Of a stretch of 64,000 nt of DNA, positions 45,749 through 59,579 are shown one piece after another. The translations under genes and the position numbers were made by a program. The stretch's first letter is position 1. Each line of letters opens with the position of its first letter. Below the pieces are notes generated by a model. That model searched no databases. It saw nothing but the letters and a program-made list of their open reading frames with translations, and had not been told where the DNA came from. This DNA is from Anseranas semipalmata (taxonomy: Eukaryota > Chordata > Aves > Anseriformes > Anseranatidae), in the NCBI GenBank assembly GCA_013399115.1, contig VXAA01006441.1:62001-126000 (forward strand). The letters run 5' to 3'.

Positions 45749-47120
45749 ACTAATTGCTTACATATTTAAAACAGCATCTTTAGTCTGAATGGGAGGCACC
45801 ATTAAGCAAAACAGAGCTATTAACTGGGGCCACTTGGAAAGCTGCCATTTTCCGCTTTGTGCATGGCTTTTCTCATCAACACAAAAGTGCGTTGCTTAAG
45901 GCATGATGGGCTGTCAATCGCGCCCTGCGATTCCTAACAGAGATGCCGAGGTGCTTTGCACCGGGGTGAGCGTGCCCGTGTGCGCAGGGGTGCCTAACGC
46001 GGGTTTTGTGCGCGCGCTCTGCGGAGGACTTTTCTCTTTATCTGGATTAAATGGTAGAAGGAGCCCGTTACAGCCGATGTGCTTTCCTGGGGATTTGTGA
46101 AACTCTTGTTGTAGAAAGAGGAGACAAGCAAATCACCGTTATGTTTATAGGTAAAAAATACAACATAGGTGAGTCTGGTACAATTACACTGTAGTATATA
46201 TGGCAAATTTACAGTCTCGTATGCAGCTTTTATAATAGAGCACATTCAGGCCCCTGGAGAGAAAGTGATTTTAGGTACTGTAAGTAGCCCCATAATTTAC
46301 CTTCTGCATACATCCGGGAAAACACCCATTTTCCTTCTGTTTTATTCTTTCTGGACTCCTTTTGCTCACCATATTCTGGAGTTTCGCAGCAGTGTGACTG
46401 GCCTGAGGATGAGGAAGCGGGCTCCGAGGTGACCTTGCCGGTGCCGGCGCTGCCATCGGGGTTTCCCGAGATGCAGCAGGGCAGAGCGCCAGTCCCCTGT
46501 GATTCGGGAGCACCACACCGCAGCTGGCTTCCCAGACTCACAAATCCTCAAGAACGCAGATGGAGATATCTGCTCCTGCATCTCTTTCAGCTCCGTCCCA
46601 GGTGGTGTCTCAGCCTCTTTTGTCTGATCTTTCTGTTTCAGTTGCCAATCACGGTGGCGATGTGCAAGAACAGAAAGCTCAACGGAGGCTGAGCAAAAAG
46701 TGGGGGATCGTTCTCTGTGTGGTGGGAGCTGGTTTGCCTGGATGAACACCCTCGCAGGGGCAGGGATGTCCAATTTGCCAAGATGTTCCTACTGCGGAGG
46801 AGTAGCTTGTGTCAAAAGACATGCTGGGGCTTGACTCTGCTCCTGCATAAGTCAATGGAAATGCTGCTATTAAGCGAAATGAAAAAGCCTCCTTGCAGGG
46901 GGAGCTGAGAGTTTAGCTTGATGCCCTTCACTGGGGAGCTCCACTGTAGGGGCTTGCACAAAGGGCTCTGTGAATCCTGCACTTGGTGTCATCTGTTGCT
47001 TTATTCCTATGAAAGATGTAGGTCAGAGAGAAAGGTCATTCTTGATCAGGCTTCAAATGCAGGGACCAGAACCCTGGAGCACAGCCGTTTTTTGAACAAA
47101 GAGGCAGCAAGCTATGTGGA

Positions 47121-47177
47121 AGATGCAGGAACAGTGTAGATGTAGATGCAGATCCTGTAGATGCAGGAACAGTGCAG
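47121..47177. repeat. Direct repeat, period 38
   Basis: The 16-bp string agatgcaggaacagtg starts at 47121 and again at 47159, separated by related gatgtagatgcag sequence. Confidence 0.9.
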
Positions 47178-49420
47178 CTTGCTGAATTGTTTTGTAATCA
47201 ATTAATGAGGCTTTATAACATCACCAAGCGCAACTCTGTGATGAAAACCTGGAGATTTTGCTGCATTTTGTTGCACTGCTGAGGGCTAACTTCTGCATAA
47301 TCAGGACTCCAAGAAATGAGTGTAACAGGCACTGATGCAGGAGCGTACATTTTACTCTGCATTTGCTCCAAGTCCACCCTTTAGAGCATTCTGGCCAGAA
47401 TTGGTGGCAGAGGAGATAATGCATCCCAGTTTCATGCATTACTCTTTATCCTGAAGAACTGCAGACTGCTTTGGAGCAATTGCCATAGTTCCTCAAATAT
47501 TAGTCATTCCACATGTTCCATCCACTATGAATTCTCACATGATTCAACTTAAACAGGTGCATAAATGCTGCAGGATTGGGCCCATAAGCATCCAGAGCCT
47601 CAATTTTATGTCTCATTTGTAAGATGGGTTGCAGGAAGATGAGAGCAAACTGTCGAAAATAGACTGTTGTGGTAGAGTAATATGTTCTGAAACAGAATAA
47701 AAGGCTATTATATCTTCTAGTTTTTAATAATTTGAGGAAATAATTCTGTATCCAGAACACTTGCAGTAAATACAAAAAGGTGTACTGAAAAAAAATCTTT
47801 GCATAACGGCAAAAGTAACTGCGCCAGAACAATATTGCATTTTGCTGCTTTGAAGGGAGAAAAGAAAAGAAAAGGCACTTTTACATTTTCTTTTGACCTT
47901 TCAGAAATACCAGGAATATGTAATAGCCATATTCACCAACAATAGCTCAGAGGATTCAGGGAATAAGAGTTAAACACCTAGGGACATTTACAAACAACTG
48001 ACAGAGAGGTGATGAATTTAAGATGTGGATATGAAAGGCACAGATACGCAGAGAGTGCAAAAATAATACATATTTAAAATGTTTTTTATCCACGTGAGAA
48101 GCGTCATCAAGAAAGGTAGTGGCACCCAACCAAGCAGAGGAGGGCTGGAGAAGATGACCCACTAGGTTGTTCCCATGCTATGACAAATGATGGGACCTGG
48201 TGCAGCAAGAGGTCTCAGGGGACCTTTCTCCTTCAAATTCGTAAGGCTGTAAAATGCACATAACCTTTATCATAGCTGTCAGCCAAAGTGAACAAAGTTT
48301 ACAGCCCATTTTATACAGCTAAACAGTGCTCTGATGTGATAAACAGGCATGATGGATGGGAGCCTGTACTAACCAGGGTCGCAACGTTTCATTGCCTCAT
48401 TATTGGCAACGAGACGGCCTCTAGGTGCTTTCTCCAGTGAAACTTTAGTCCCTCCTGCGACAGGTATGCAGCTCCTGAGGGGCACAATGTCTTTTCCTCC
48501 CCAGTAGGTTCATTAGCGGGAAGGAAGGATGCTGATGCTGTAGGTTCAACGCCCTCCACCTTCTTGCTGGTCTCCGTGCAGAGCACAGCCCATGGTGAGG
48601 GACCGGAGGTACCACTCCGGCATAGAGTCCACAGCCTCTTTGCCTGTTGAAGGAGAAACACTGGTAATAACCAAGCAGCTTCCAGGCTTTATTTGCCCTT
48701 GGATAAATCTTTTCCAGCTCGATCCTGAAGCAGCTAGGTCCAATACTACAGTGCATTCACCTCCCTCCTGGAGGAACCAGGAGTCTTATTAAAGGACTCC
48801 CAAGTGCTGGACAAATTAATGTGTCCTAGGCATGGGGATATGAATATGGTTCACTTCTAAGGCATAGCACTGAGACACAGCCCTAGGTGAGGCACTGGGA
48901 GGTGGCCTAACGTTGGTGAATCTGAACTGAGCCACGTCAGCAGGGTCCAGGACTTGCTGTGGTCCGCTCCCTGTGAAGCATCTCGCAGGCTGGAAGGGAA
49001 AGCACTTATGTTCCTTGGATGGAGAGCTAAAACCCTCATCGATTTTCTCTTCTCAGGGATTTTTGCCATCAGAAGGAGGAATCCAAGCCTGTCACAGTCT
49101 TTATAACCAAAGTGGTGCAGCAGCAACAAAAAAGCTTTGGTGGTTCACAAGAAAGGGTGAAGAAAATTAGACTGTATTAATTTCAAGCTCTATTAGGATT
49201 TTAAGAAAGTTAAATCAATAGAAAAGGATGGACTCAATAGGGAACGTGACCTTATTTTCCCAGTGTCTGAAGGGGAAGTGCACACAATAGAGAGACAAAA
49301 ATATGCATATCTATAAAACCAGATCAGTTTCTTTCGTGTAGAAGGAGAGAACTTAAAATGCTTTCATAAGCTGGCATCATTTGACTGCCATGTAGGAGAA
49401 GGGTCCAAAAGAAAAAAGAG

Positions 49421-49479
49421 CAAAAGCAAAAAAAAAAACAAAACAAAACAACAAACCAAACCAAACACCACCAACAAAG
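49421..49479. repeat. A-rich (AAAAC / CCAAA) tract
   Basis: An A-run passes into AAAAC units and then CCAAA and ACCACC units. G is almost absent. Confidence 0.9.
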
Positions 49480-52299
49480 AAACCTGACCACATCCATTAG
49501 TCTGTTCTATTTCTTCCTTTCCTGCAGTAAATTGCAAAATGGTGTGATCCATGCAACATTTCATTAAATACGACTTACCATTGTCAGAACAAAATGTTTG
49601 ATATAAAACAAGAATGATCTTTCTTTCTTTTTGGTCAGATAAACCGGTTTGGATTAATAAAAATGCCACATGACAATGATATTGATAATTTGCATGTGAA
49701 AAGCCTTCCACCCGGTAATGAAAACAATTTTCAGTTTTGCCACCACTAGTCGCAAGAGATAAGGTCTGCTCTCCTCCCCCTCACATTAACCACACACAAA
49801 AAAAATGGAAAAGGTAGAAAATGTGTGACAATTGCAAATTGCCTCTTATCTGAACCTGATGCTAAGGTGTTGATATTCCCAAATGCAGCTGCCCAGCTGG
49901 CACAATCCTCCTGTCTTACAGCCTGGCCCCTCCAGCCTGGGAGGGCAGAGCTGAGTACGAGCTTGTGTGAAGTTCTTGTACCCTGTTAGTGGCATTGGGA
50001 GAAAAAACAACCCGTTGGCATCGCCCCTCTTTGTCTGTGGCTAGCAAACCGCTGGGTGGCAGTGCTGTGCGTGCACATCTGTCCACATAAATAATGGGGG
50101 GAGCACTCTTTTTGGGGGGGTGTCTCAAACCTGGGCGTGATTTGCTCATCCTTGATATGCTGAAGGCCACCGCGGTGTCCAAAAGAAGGCAGGAGAAGAA
50201 AGAGCTGGAAGATGCTCCAGCTCTGAAGGTCGTTGATTATTGCTGCGTTTCCATCGATCTGTGCGAAAATCTCATCCAGAAGGAGCGAATGCACAAAGTT
50301 CAATCCCAGCGCCGGCACAACAGGCTAATGCCAGCTGTCCCAGCCCTGCCTGCAGATTTGCATTTGCAGCATTTGTCTTGCACGGTCACCAGAGAAACAA
50401 AGCAGCCCCTTGCTGATATTCCCGACACAGAAAAGGCACAAGCTACCTGCTCTGTTCCCTGTCTCGACCCTGACCCCTACACTTCACTCAAGTTCTTCCC
50501 ACCCCACAGAGAAATGATGAACCCAGCAAGGACATATTTTCAATGACTCAGAATATGTACAAGTGCTCCGTTATATATGAAGCATTCACATTTTTTGCAT
50601 ACGACTAGCAATGATTTGAATTCAACAACACATTCCCCTGAGATAATTCCAAATTGATAAGCATTTCTCACTTATAATGGTAGATTTTAAGTGTCTGATA
50701 AACAGATATAGTCTTCTGATGCCAAATTCAGACCCCATCTGGTTTTGAATTTTATCTTTTATCTCAGTTCAAAGCTGCTAAGAAGTGGCATTTCTTCTAG
50801 GTCTCTTTCTGCAGAACACCTTCATCACTGTACTTCTGTCTGAATTTCCTGGCCCTTAAAGCACAGGTCAAAGCCGAATGTAGTTTTGGCCTGCTTCAAG
50901 TTGGCAGGTTTGATTAATCTTGTCCTGTACTTGACAGAAACCCAATTACTTTCCACAACTGTGCCGCAGAGGTAAATCTACCTAATTTGGATAAACAACT
51001 CTACACATGAGATGAAGAAATAAGCTGTGTATGGGCACAGTGCAGTTTTGCGGGGGAGGTCTTGTAAGACGAATTTGAGATAACAGACTCTGTTCCCACC
51101 TGTGAGAAGTCAGAGTGAAAACAAAGGCTGGAGAAGATGATGCAAGAACAGATAAAGAAGGAAGAGGAAGTCTTTCTGACCTTCTTTCAGGGCCATCCGA
51201 ATAAAGGCGACAATGGTGCTAGCCTTGCAAAAGTTCATCACCCTGGTGATGAGCACACCTGAGAAAAACTACAAAAGGTTTTCTTGCTTTTCTCTGGCCT
51301 TCTTACGGTCCTTGGGAAAATTTTGATCTAAAGTGTTCGCAAAACATGCAGATTACAACAGCAATTAAAACAACCAAAAAAAGAAAAAAACCCTGCATGC
51401 ACACATGGCCCTTTGCAAATGAGAACTCTTCTGCAAGGAACACATGAGATTTAACAATATGTTCCATTTAGCAAAAATGGCAAAATCTTTAGGGATAACA
51501 TAAAGAAAGTAACTTTTTCTTCTCTCCACTTCTTGCTACCAACTAAAAACTGCTGTGCAAAAGGCTGTTAGTGTGAAACCCATTTCAGCTCTAGAAAGGC
51601 ACTTGATTTCTGTCTACAGTGATTGTCATTTTGCTCCCCCCATCAATAATGAATGCTTTTTTCTCCGCTTCTATACTAATATTTCTCATCCTTCATACCC
51701 TTTGTGGTGTGAGGAGCTGCTGAGTGAATTGCCCAGGCTTCAGAATAAAGGAACTTTTCAAAGAGTAAAGCAGGGCAGAGAGGTTTCCCCCAAAGATCTC
51801 TAGCCAGAAGCTGCAGCAAGAGTGTAGCCCCAGGTTAGCTCCCCCTGTGGGAGCAACAACTGAAGTTCTTCACCCAGGACTCACTTAAGAACTTGCCTTT
51901 TGGTGACAACAACCAAAGAAAAAATCACCTACATTTGATCTGAAAAGCTCTTCGTGCATTGCAAACACTACCATTGCCAGTCATAGTCCCCTTCTGGATC
52001 CTAAATTAAAGTTTTTGAATCCATGACCTTGGCTGTGCTTTACCACGTGCTTGGAAACCCTCATCTCTGCAAACCCAACGTGTCAGCTCAGCGAGCACGT
52101 TCCTCAGGAAGGAAGAACTTCAGTGCAGCTTGTGCCTAAATGCAATTTTTGGTCTGATCTTAGATCATTAGTGTCCTCTGTGGTGAGGAATATGAGTGAC
52201 TGATCTGCTGCTGGATTGCACCCAGCACATTGAGATGCCATCAGGAGGGCAGACAACATGTAACGCTCCTGGCGGGTTTAAGTGCTCTGTACAAATGTA

Positions 52300-52337
52300 G
52301 AAAGAGAGAGAGAAAGAGCCAGCGTGAGGGAGAGAGA
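52300..52337. repeat. GA-rich tract
   Basis: GA and GAAA units, interrupted by ccagcgtg, then gggagagaga. Confidence 0.85.
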
Positions 52338-55228
52338 CCACAGGCATGTAGCAGACTTCCTGACCTAGTGATTTATTTATGGCATTCCTAGAGGGGAGGA
52401 AGCCATGCAAAGATCACGAGCCTGCACGCTGCAGTAAGTGGCATGCCTTCGTATATTTAGCAAGCAAAAACACAAGTCTACAGAGGATGGGAAAATGCTT
52501 CCGTTCCTTGGGAGATTATTGAATGATTAGAGTCAGGGAATGAGATTTTTATTTGGAGGAGCAAGAAAGATTTCCCTTGCTTCTTTCTATAAATAAGTAG
52601 ATGCCTCTGCCAAGATTTGCCTTTTTGCTTCCTTGAAAGCCAGGATGTTTCCTCTCCTAGCACACACCTCACCATGCTTTCCTTCTGGCTCAGCCAGGTT
52701 GTTCATGGACCTCTGCAGGGAGTTTTGGATACTGATAGCCATCGCAGGGCTGTAAGAGAAAAGCCTCTGTTCTCACTGGGAGATAAATTTTGCTGGGAGC
52801 TGCTGTCTCCATGGTAGGTGAACAATGAAGGAAGCGCTGCAGAGAATAGGCCTCCAATACTGCTCAAAAAAGGGCAGAATCTATGTCAGCTGAAACCAGC
52901 AGCAATGTTCATCGGCTTGATGAATACCCACATAGGCAGAGGGGAACATTTATAAAGTACAGTACTGCATATAAGGGAACTACACAGAGATGAACCAAAC
53001 ACACTGAAAATCTTGCTTCTGTGAGGTGCTGCGTACCTACAGCTCCTGATAAAGAGCCCATCACTTGGCTGTAGCTGAGCTGCTGAAGGCATTTCAGAAG
53101 TGGCAGAACCCACATGGCCCGAGGCTCCTGCAGACACGTGGGTGACACGGGGCACCGAGTCTCCCAGCTGCGCAACGCTGAGGGTCTGATGACTTGAAGA
53201 AGGCTCAGAGCATCAGCGCTGAGCTGACCTGAGGAGCTGGATTTAATGGACTTAGTGCTTGGACTTGCATCCCGATCAAACTTGTCTGTTGTTTGTGGCG
53301 GGGAAAGAAATCTCCCTTTATAGATGGGAATATAATGATCAATCAAGCTTTATCGCTCCTGTTTCCATTCTAGCAGCTTATAACCACATAATAAAAGCAC
53401 ATAATGAAAACATCATAAAAAAGACACAGTAAAAATACATTCACCATGCAAGTATTACCATCTTAGCACATCCTGGATAGAAACGCTGAAGAGTTCTTGA
53501 GGCTTCTGGTGTGTCCTAGTAACCTCCATAACACTACATCACACCCCCCCTTTCCACTCGAGGAGTGCTGCCGATTTAAACAACAATGCTTATGGAAGAC
53601 GCATGTAATTGTCTGGATTCAACAAACGAAGAACATGAAAGGCCTCCAGATGAGTTTTGCCTTCACAAAGTTGGGTAGAAAATTCCGTGAGAACAGCCTC
53701 TTCAGCCTCTATTGTTGTATTATAGCTCTTATTGGAAGAGCTGCGTGAGATGGGTGCCGTATTAACACTTCTTCCCTGTGGTTTAAGAGAAGATTCATCT
53801 TCATAGGCGCTCCTCTGCTTTACTTTGAAGGACACAAACAGCTTGCTCTGCCTCCCTGCCCTAGCTTCATTTTCCTTTTCCCAGCACTTTTTCTTATATC
53901 CTCTCTGACAGAGCATGGTTTGCTCGCACTGGAGATGAACCAACACCCGAACCTGCCATAGCACCTGGCCTGGGGGGTGGTTCTGCACAGTGACAAAAGA
54001 TACTGGTCCATGCTAACTCTGCTTTACACCTAAACTGCTTTTGTTCACATGAGATGGCTTCCATGGTGTTGCATTGAGACATCTGGGAAACAGTAACACC
54101 ACTCCTGGACTTATTTTTCCTCCTGCTTAGCAGTGACTCCTTTATGTGGGGAAGATGCTTGGGTCAAAGTCTTGTGTACCTGGCCACTGAACCTGCCCAC
54201 TTGTCTCTTCACATGTTCTCTAAGCTTCTCACCAATTATTGAAGTGAGCAGATAACAAATTAATCATCAATCCCCGCACTGACTTTGTCCTTTACTTCAG
54301 TAGTGGTGAAATAGGCTTCTCTCACTCCGATAAGCCTGTCCTGAATTCTTTTCACTTTCAAAGATTTTGTTTTGTGTTTTATTTATTTTAAAAAGCCAAC
54401 ATTGCAGTGACACTGAACTTAATGGCTCAGCTACATGTTGATTTTATATTTTTATTTTTTTTTTAAAGCCACAGATGTTAGTAGTAACATCTAAGATGAC
54501 TGAACCTGGTTATCTTGGAGATTAAAGGCAATATTGTTCCCAATTTTTTCCAACTGCTTATTTTGTGTCTTTGGAAGCACTTTGTACTCGCATGGCTTTG
54601 CTTTTTTTTTCTCCATTACTTCTCTCTCCTTTGTTTGCTTGACACTTTCATGCAGAGAAAGGGGAGAAACATAAACTAGGCAAATGTGATTTGATCACAG
54701 AGCTGGTGGGGGGCAGGCACAGTCAATCACGCTGCCTTGAACTCTCGTGTGTGCAATCAGCTGGAGCTTGGCTGCACAGAGTCCCCTGGAATTATGTAGC
54801 ACAACGATGCTGATCCAGAGCCCGGTATCAAATGATGCCTTCGCATGGACCTGGGAGCAGGTGTGGTATGTAAATATCCCACCCCCCAAAATTTGCAGAT
54901 GTGGGAGAAGCTGGAGGTTGGTTTACTGAAACCTGTAGGTTGATTCAGCCGCAGAGCAGAAATTCCTGGCCCTGGTCTTTCAGTTTCTCTCCTAAAATAT
55001 AAAACCTCTGTCAGAGGCATTTTCTCTGAGTTCTCAGCCTCTTCAGAGGCACAGTAAATTAACCTGAACTCCCTTGATTTCCCTTAATCTTATGAAAAAG
55101 CAGGTTGCAAAGCAAAACCATTGTCAGCAAATGCATTACAGACCAAGGCAACAAAGCTGACCCCCTTACACCAGCTCCCAATTAGGTCCCTGGGATTTTA
55201 ACTGTTCCTTTATCTACTGAAAAGGAAT

Positions 55229-55395
55229 GTTAAAAAGTTTAATTGGCATGTAATGAGATAACTATAACAAGTTAATTAGTTCTCAATTAAATTGCGTTTA
55301 CCATACATTCTGAATGTGTTGTTAGCAATTAACGACACCTAATGAACTTGCAATAGTGTCTGAGCTTACAATGATAAGGAAAATAATAATAGTAA
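55229..55395. promoter_or_regulatory. ATTA-rich block, candidate conserved non-coding element
   Basis: At least seven TAAT/ATTA homeodomain cores occur in about 170 bases, for example tttaattggcatgtaatgag, gttaattag, caattaaattg, agcaattaacg and acctaatgaac. The composition is typical of conserved vertebrate developmental enhancers, but conservation cannot be judged from one sequence. Confidence 0.3.
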
Positions 55396-58300
55396 AGCTC
55401 TTACATGCCTTCATAGAACATTAGAAGCAACACATGATTTCATAAGTCTGTGGTTAAACCACCATATCTCATGCAACCACTAGAAGGGAAACAACCAGTA
55501 AATTTATTCTGGCATATCTAACAGGATCTGGTAGGAAACAATTGGCTTTCATGCTAGGCCTTGCTGGGAAAGAGAAATCCCTGAGAGCTGTAGGAGAATT
55601 TCAAAGGAGAAGGGAAAGCAAAGTTGCATGATAAGGTCAATTACTGAGTTTAGACTTAAGAAAGCAGCGTTCAGATCATGACAAATGGTTGAGCCTGGTG
55701 GGATCAGATGGAGATCCTGAGGTGGAAACCCTGGAGGTCAAGGGAAAAGGGTTAAATTCTTTCCCAGGATTCCTTAAGCAGTGAGTATATGGAGAGAAAT
55801 TTGTCTCTGTGCTGTGAGTTAACCTCCTCTTAATGCTTTGCACCATTAGAGTGCCACACTGAATAGGCATTAGAAAGGAAAAAAAAACCCTACAAACTAA
55901 TTTACATTCTAATGAATTTTTAATTGAACCAAAATCTGTTGTTTCTGTTTAAAGATGCAGTGTTGACTTTGTGGTCTGCGCTGCTGAGAGCCAAGTGGGC
56001 TCTTAATGCGATAAAAACAATGATAACGCTAAGCTTAATTAGGTCTGAAAGCGGGCCTGGTAAAGTGGCATGGAATTTGGGAATAAAAACATCACCTCCC
56101 TGCCTCTAACCTGAGCAGCTGGGCTGGCTGCGGCGAGACCAAAACCAGAGCTGTTACTGCTCCCTTGTGCAAAAATCAGCCATGTGCCAGAGGAATATCT
56201 GGTCCCATGGGCAGTAGGATCATCCGCAGTCAGTCCTGTAAGCGAAGTTTCATCTTCTCCTGCTATTAGATCCAGCTGTAATGACAGACAGGACCTGCTG
56301 GGGTTTCTCTAATCACTTTTCTCTTCATAACAGGCTGTATAGAAATGCCAAAGCCTGGGAACTGCAGTTTCCAAGGCCAGGATTTGAAGGCATCAGCTCT
56401 TATCCCCTTCTCCACTCACTGTCTAGCAAAACAAATGGATCCCCAGGGCATCTGAGCCCCCTAGAGCTGAGAGACCAGAGAAAAGCCCTTACTTGGGGGA
56501 TTTCTGACCAGCTGCACTTGGATTTTACCAAAAATGCTCCCCAGAACCTAGGTACACTCATTCACTCTCTCTCTAGGGTACCTGTAACTCTGTTCTGCAC
56601 ACTTTAAGGCATTTTGTTGTGTTTTTAATGTCTTGTACTGACTGACTCACCAAGCTGTCGGTGACACACACATACCTAAGGAGCTCAATGAAATAAGAGC
56701 AGAACAGCTATTTTGACACCGGTTTCTTGCAGGTCCTCCTTCATCCTTCCTCTGGCTGCATCTGCTCCTGGGAGGGTTGCTGTGTTCACAATATGCTCAG
56801 GGTTTCTTGTAATTAAACTGTGGTTTTACTAGCTATTATAATATATATAGTGTTATATTGTTATTAGCTTATTAGGTTAGTACCGGTTTGGTTGCACAGT
56901 GAGTGTAAGCTGGATACACTCCTCACCTCCACAGAAAGCCTGACACTCTAATGAACCCAAATAAAACCACAGTGATCAAAAACAAGTTATGGCAGCAGGT
57001 TTCAAAACCTGTTAAAATCACCACACAAGCTTCATCTTCAATATCCTGCTGCTACCTACTAGGCCCTGCATTTTGCAGCAATTTGCTCCACTATTGCTCT
57101 GTTACGACACTTGAATTTATATTGTGTGTGAGTCACTAGCCTTCAATGCTCAACTTTGTCCTTTACATTATACATCACATTATTTCTGACTTTTAAAAGT
57201 AAGAGTGCCCCTGACCACTTTATCTCATACCTCTTCCCAGCGTCAGAAGGCAGTAATTTGGTTCCCTGTTAACATGGACTGGAAACACATTTCTCACTGA
57301 AAACATCCCTTGGTACAGAGCAGTTAAGGCACTGACCTTCCAGCTGTGTCCCAGCTGCTGCTCTCTGGAGCTGGAGCAGCTGAACAGAGAGAGCCACAGC
57401 TCTCCTTGCATTGCCTTAGCTGTGGGAATTATTCCTGCCTGTCCCTCCTGGCTTTGCAACAGCAGGAGGTGCAAGAACAGCCCTTGGTCCTGACAGGGTG
57501 CAATCCCAGAAGAACTGGGGCATTCAGGAGTTAGTGGAAGGGGAAAGATGCCACTGGGAGTTTTGAATGTCACTCAGGGTCACCAGGATCCCCAAAGTTG
57601 CATGTGTGAAGAGGTGATGTACTGGGATGGGAAAAGCCTAGAGGACAAACATAAACCAAGGAGAGAGGCCTCTTGGCATGTCTTTCTGCTGCACCTGTGC
57701 AGGAGCTCATCTAGCCCACAGGAACAAGCTACCTTAAAATCCAGGAAACAGCTGCTGAATGGCAGAGGTGTCTTTGCATTTATATGATGAGCATTACTGG
57801 ACTGTGTGAACTCAGGTTTCTGGAGATAAGCTCTAAATGTGGGTAGATATCACCTCATTTTGCTTTTTGCGTTCTTCCTTCAAAAAGGGCCTTTCAACAA
57901 ATTGTGCCCTTCCTCACCTGCCTGTCTCTTCTCTTCTTTCTCTTCTCTCCTCCCTTGCTACTGCTGTTGGGAGTTAAATGTCAAGTCAATTGAGCGATTT
58001 TCCATTTTGCTCTGACAGTTGCTGAGATTTGTGACCATCTGGAGGTCCTGTGGCACGAAGTGATGGACCAGGCCAAGGCAGCGCCATCTCCCTCTCTAAT
58101 GAGCCCCAGCAGTCCCAATGAATGCTGCAGCTGAGGAGACTGTCTACGATAGAGGTCACTTCCTAGTTAGCTTCGGACATTTTCTTGGAGGATTTTGTAG
58201 ACGTGTAAGCTGGGGCTCTGAAAGTAGCTTGATCTGGGTGATACAGGCTGTCAGAGAACTTTCATTCTCCTGCTGTCAGAGGCATAGCGATACTCAGTAA

Positions 58301-58478
58301 ATCTGTCTGGATGTCAGACAAAATAAATGCCAAAGAGGTGAACCACCATTGTTTACTGATGAAGTCTTTCCTGTCTGGTGAGCCCAACACAGCAAAAGCT
58401 GAATCTCCATTCTCAAGCTCTGCCAGCCACAATTCATTCACAGAATGCCTATTACAAAGTTGCTTTTGTGATGGGCTT

Positions 58479-58495
58479 AAAAAAAAAAAAAAAAA
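58479..58495. repeat. A17 homopolymer
   Basis: Seventeen consecutive A. Confidence 0.95.
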
Positions 58496-59482
58496 GTTGA
58501 CTAATTGGCTTTTTGCCTTTTCAGGTGCTTATGGCCTAGTATTACAGAAAAGACACTTTTGAAGGGAAGGGTCTCTTAGAGATGATTTCTTTCAATAGCT
58601 CTATGTAAAATCTCTCTACTTCTCCACCAGAGTTGAATTAAACCTGCTGATGTTACATGGCAAGCTTTGCTTCTGCCTTTTCACCTGCTTCTGCCTCTGT
58701 TCCGCTCAGTCTGATAATGACTTCAAGCTACGAGAGCTCATGCCTCCTCATAATGAGTCCACTTGTATCACAAGGACTAATTTTGGATACCAGGATGAAA
58801 AATATTGACAAGGTCCCATTTGTGCAAGTGTCTTTAGTTCTGAGAGAGGGATGATTTTGTGATTCTAGTTGGGGAAAACAAGGACAATGAGGGGAATTTA
58901 GTGCACAAGGGTCCACACAGCATCTGTTCCACATGCTGCAGGCCACCAAACAGCTTTCCATCTCTCCTTACCTAATTTGATATCTACAGAAGAAATAGAC
59001 CCCAAATGCATTGTGCTGCAGGAGTGTCCCAAGTCAGCATCTTTGGGAGAGAAAGGTTCATGAAAGACAGGCACGCAAAGATGGCTGCAGTGGTTTTAAG
59101 ACATTGCCTCCTCCTCAGAGGGGCCAGCAGATGGCAACCTGGACCTGGAGCTCAGTTGCACCTGAGTAGGCTCTGCCACCCTTCTTCAAAGAGATTGCTG
59201 CAAGGGATAGACCTGTGCAGAAGAGGCTGAGGTGCTAAGCTGAGGGGGGAGCAGCTTTGGCAAATAGGCAGTAAACAGCTGGAGGCTTCCATTTCTTAAT
59301 CAACTGCAGCAGGAATTCATCTGCCAGTGCTCTGTAACCAGGAGGTCCTAGTGAGTACGTGACTGCACACCCATTTCCAACAAGGCTTAGGTCAATCGAG
59401 ATCGTTTTGTTCCCCAGTCATAGAATAGCAGTGTAAGTGGATTGATATAATTGACTCAAGCAGAGATCAAAAATTCTTTGGA

Positions 59483-59579
59483 GATTAGGGCTATGGTCTT
59501 CTTTGACTGTAGATAGTTCCTAGCACAACAGAGCCCTGACTTTGGTTAGGTCTACTGCAAATTAATAAGTGCAATAAAT
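59483..59579 (+). mobile_element. Old interspersed repeat, amniote type
   Basis: The sequence attctttggagattagggct, ttcctagcacaacagagccc, tgactttggttaggtctact, gcaaattaataagtgcaata follows the order of a repeat tail common in turtles and other reptiles (cctagcacaatgggg, ccctgatc, ggttgggg, then AT-rich end). I recall the pattern but not a secure family name. Confidence 0.4.

Noticed and set aside
48117..48180. Possible CR1 fragment (ctggagaagatgacccacta)
   Set aside because: Only a short stretch resembles CR1 and the rest does not align.
50094..50546. Plus-strand open frame of 150 codons upstream
   Set aside because: No recognised family, no splice-linked neighbours and no promoter evidence. 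Kept only as the longest frame of the region.
59415..59440. CR1 head-like string tcatagaatagcagtg
   Set aside because: The match stops after about ten bases; a different old repeat follows at 59483.
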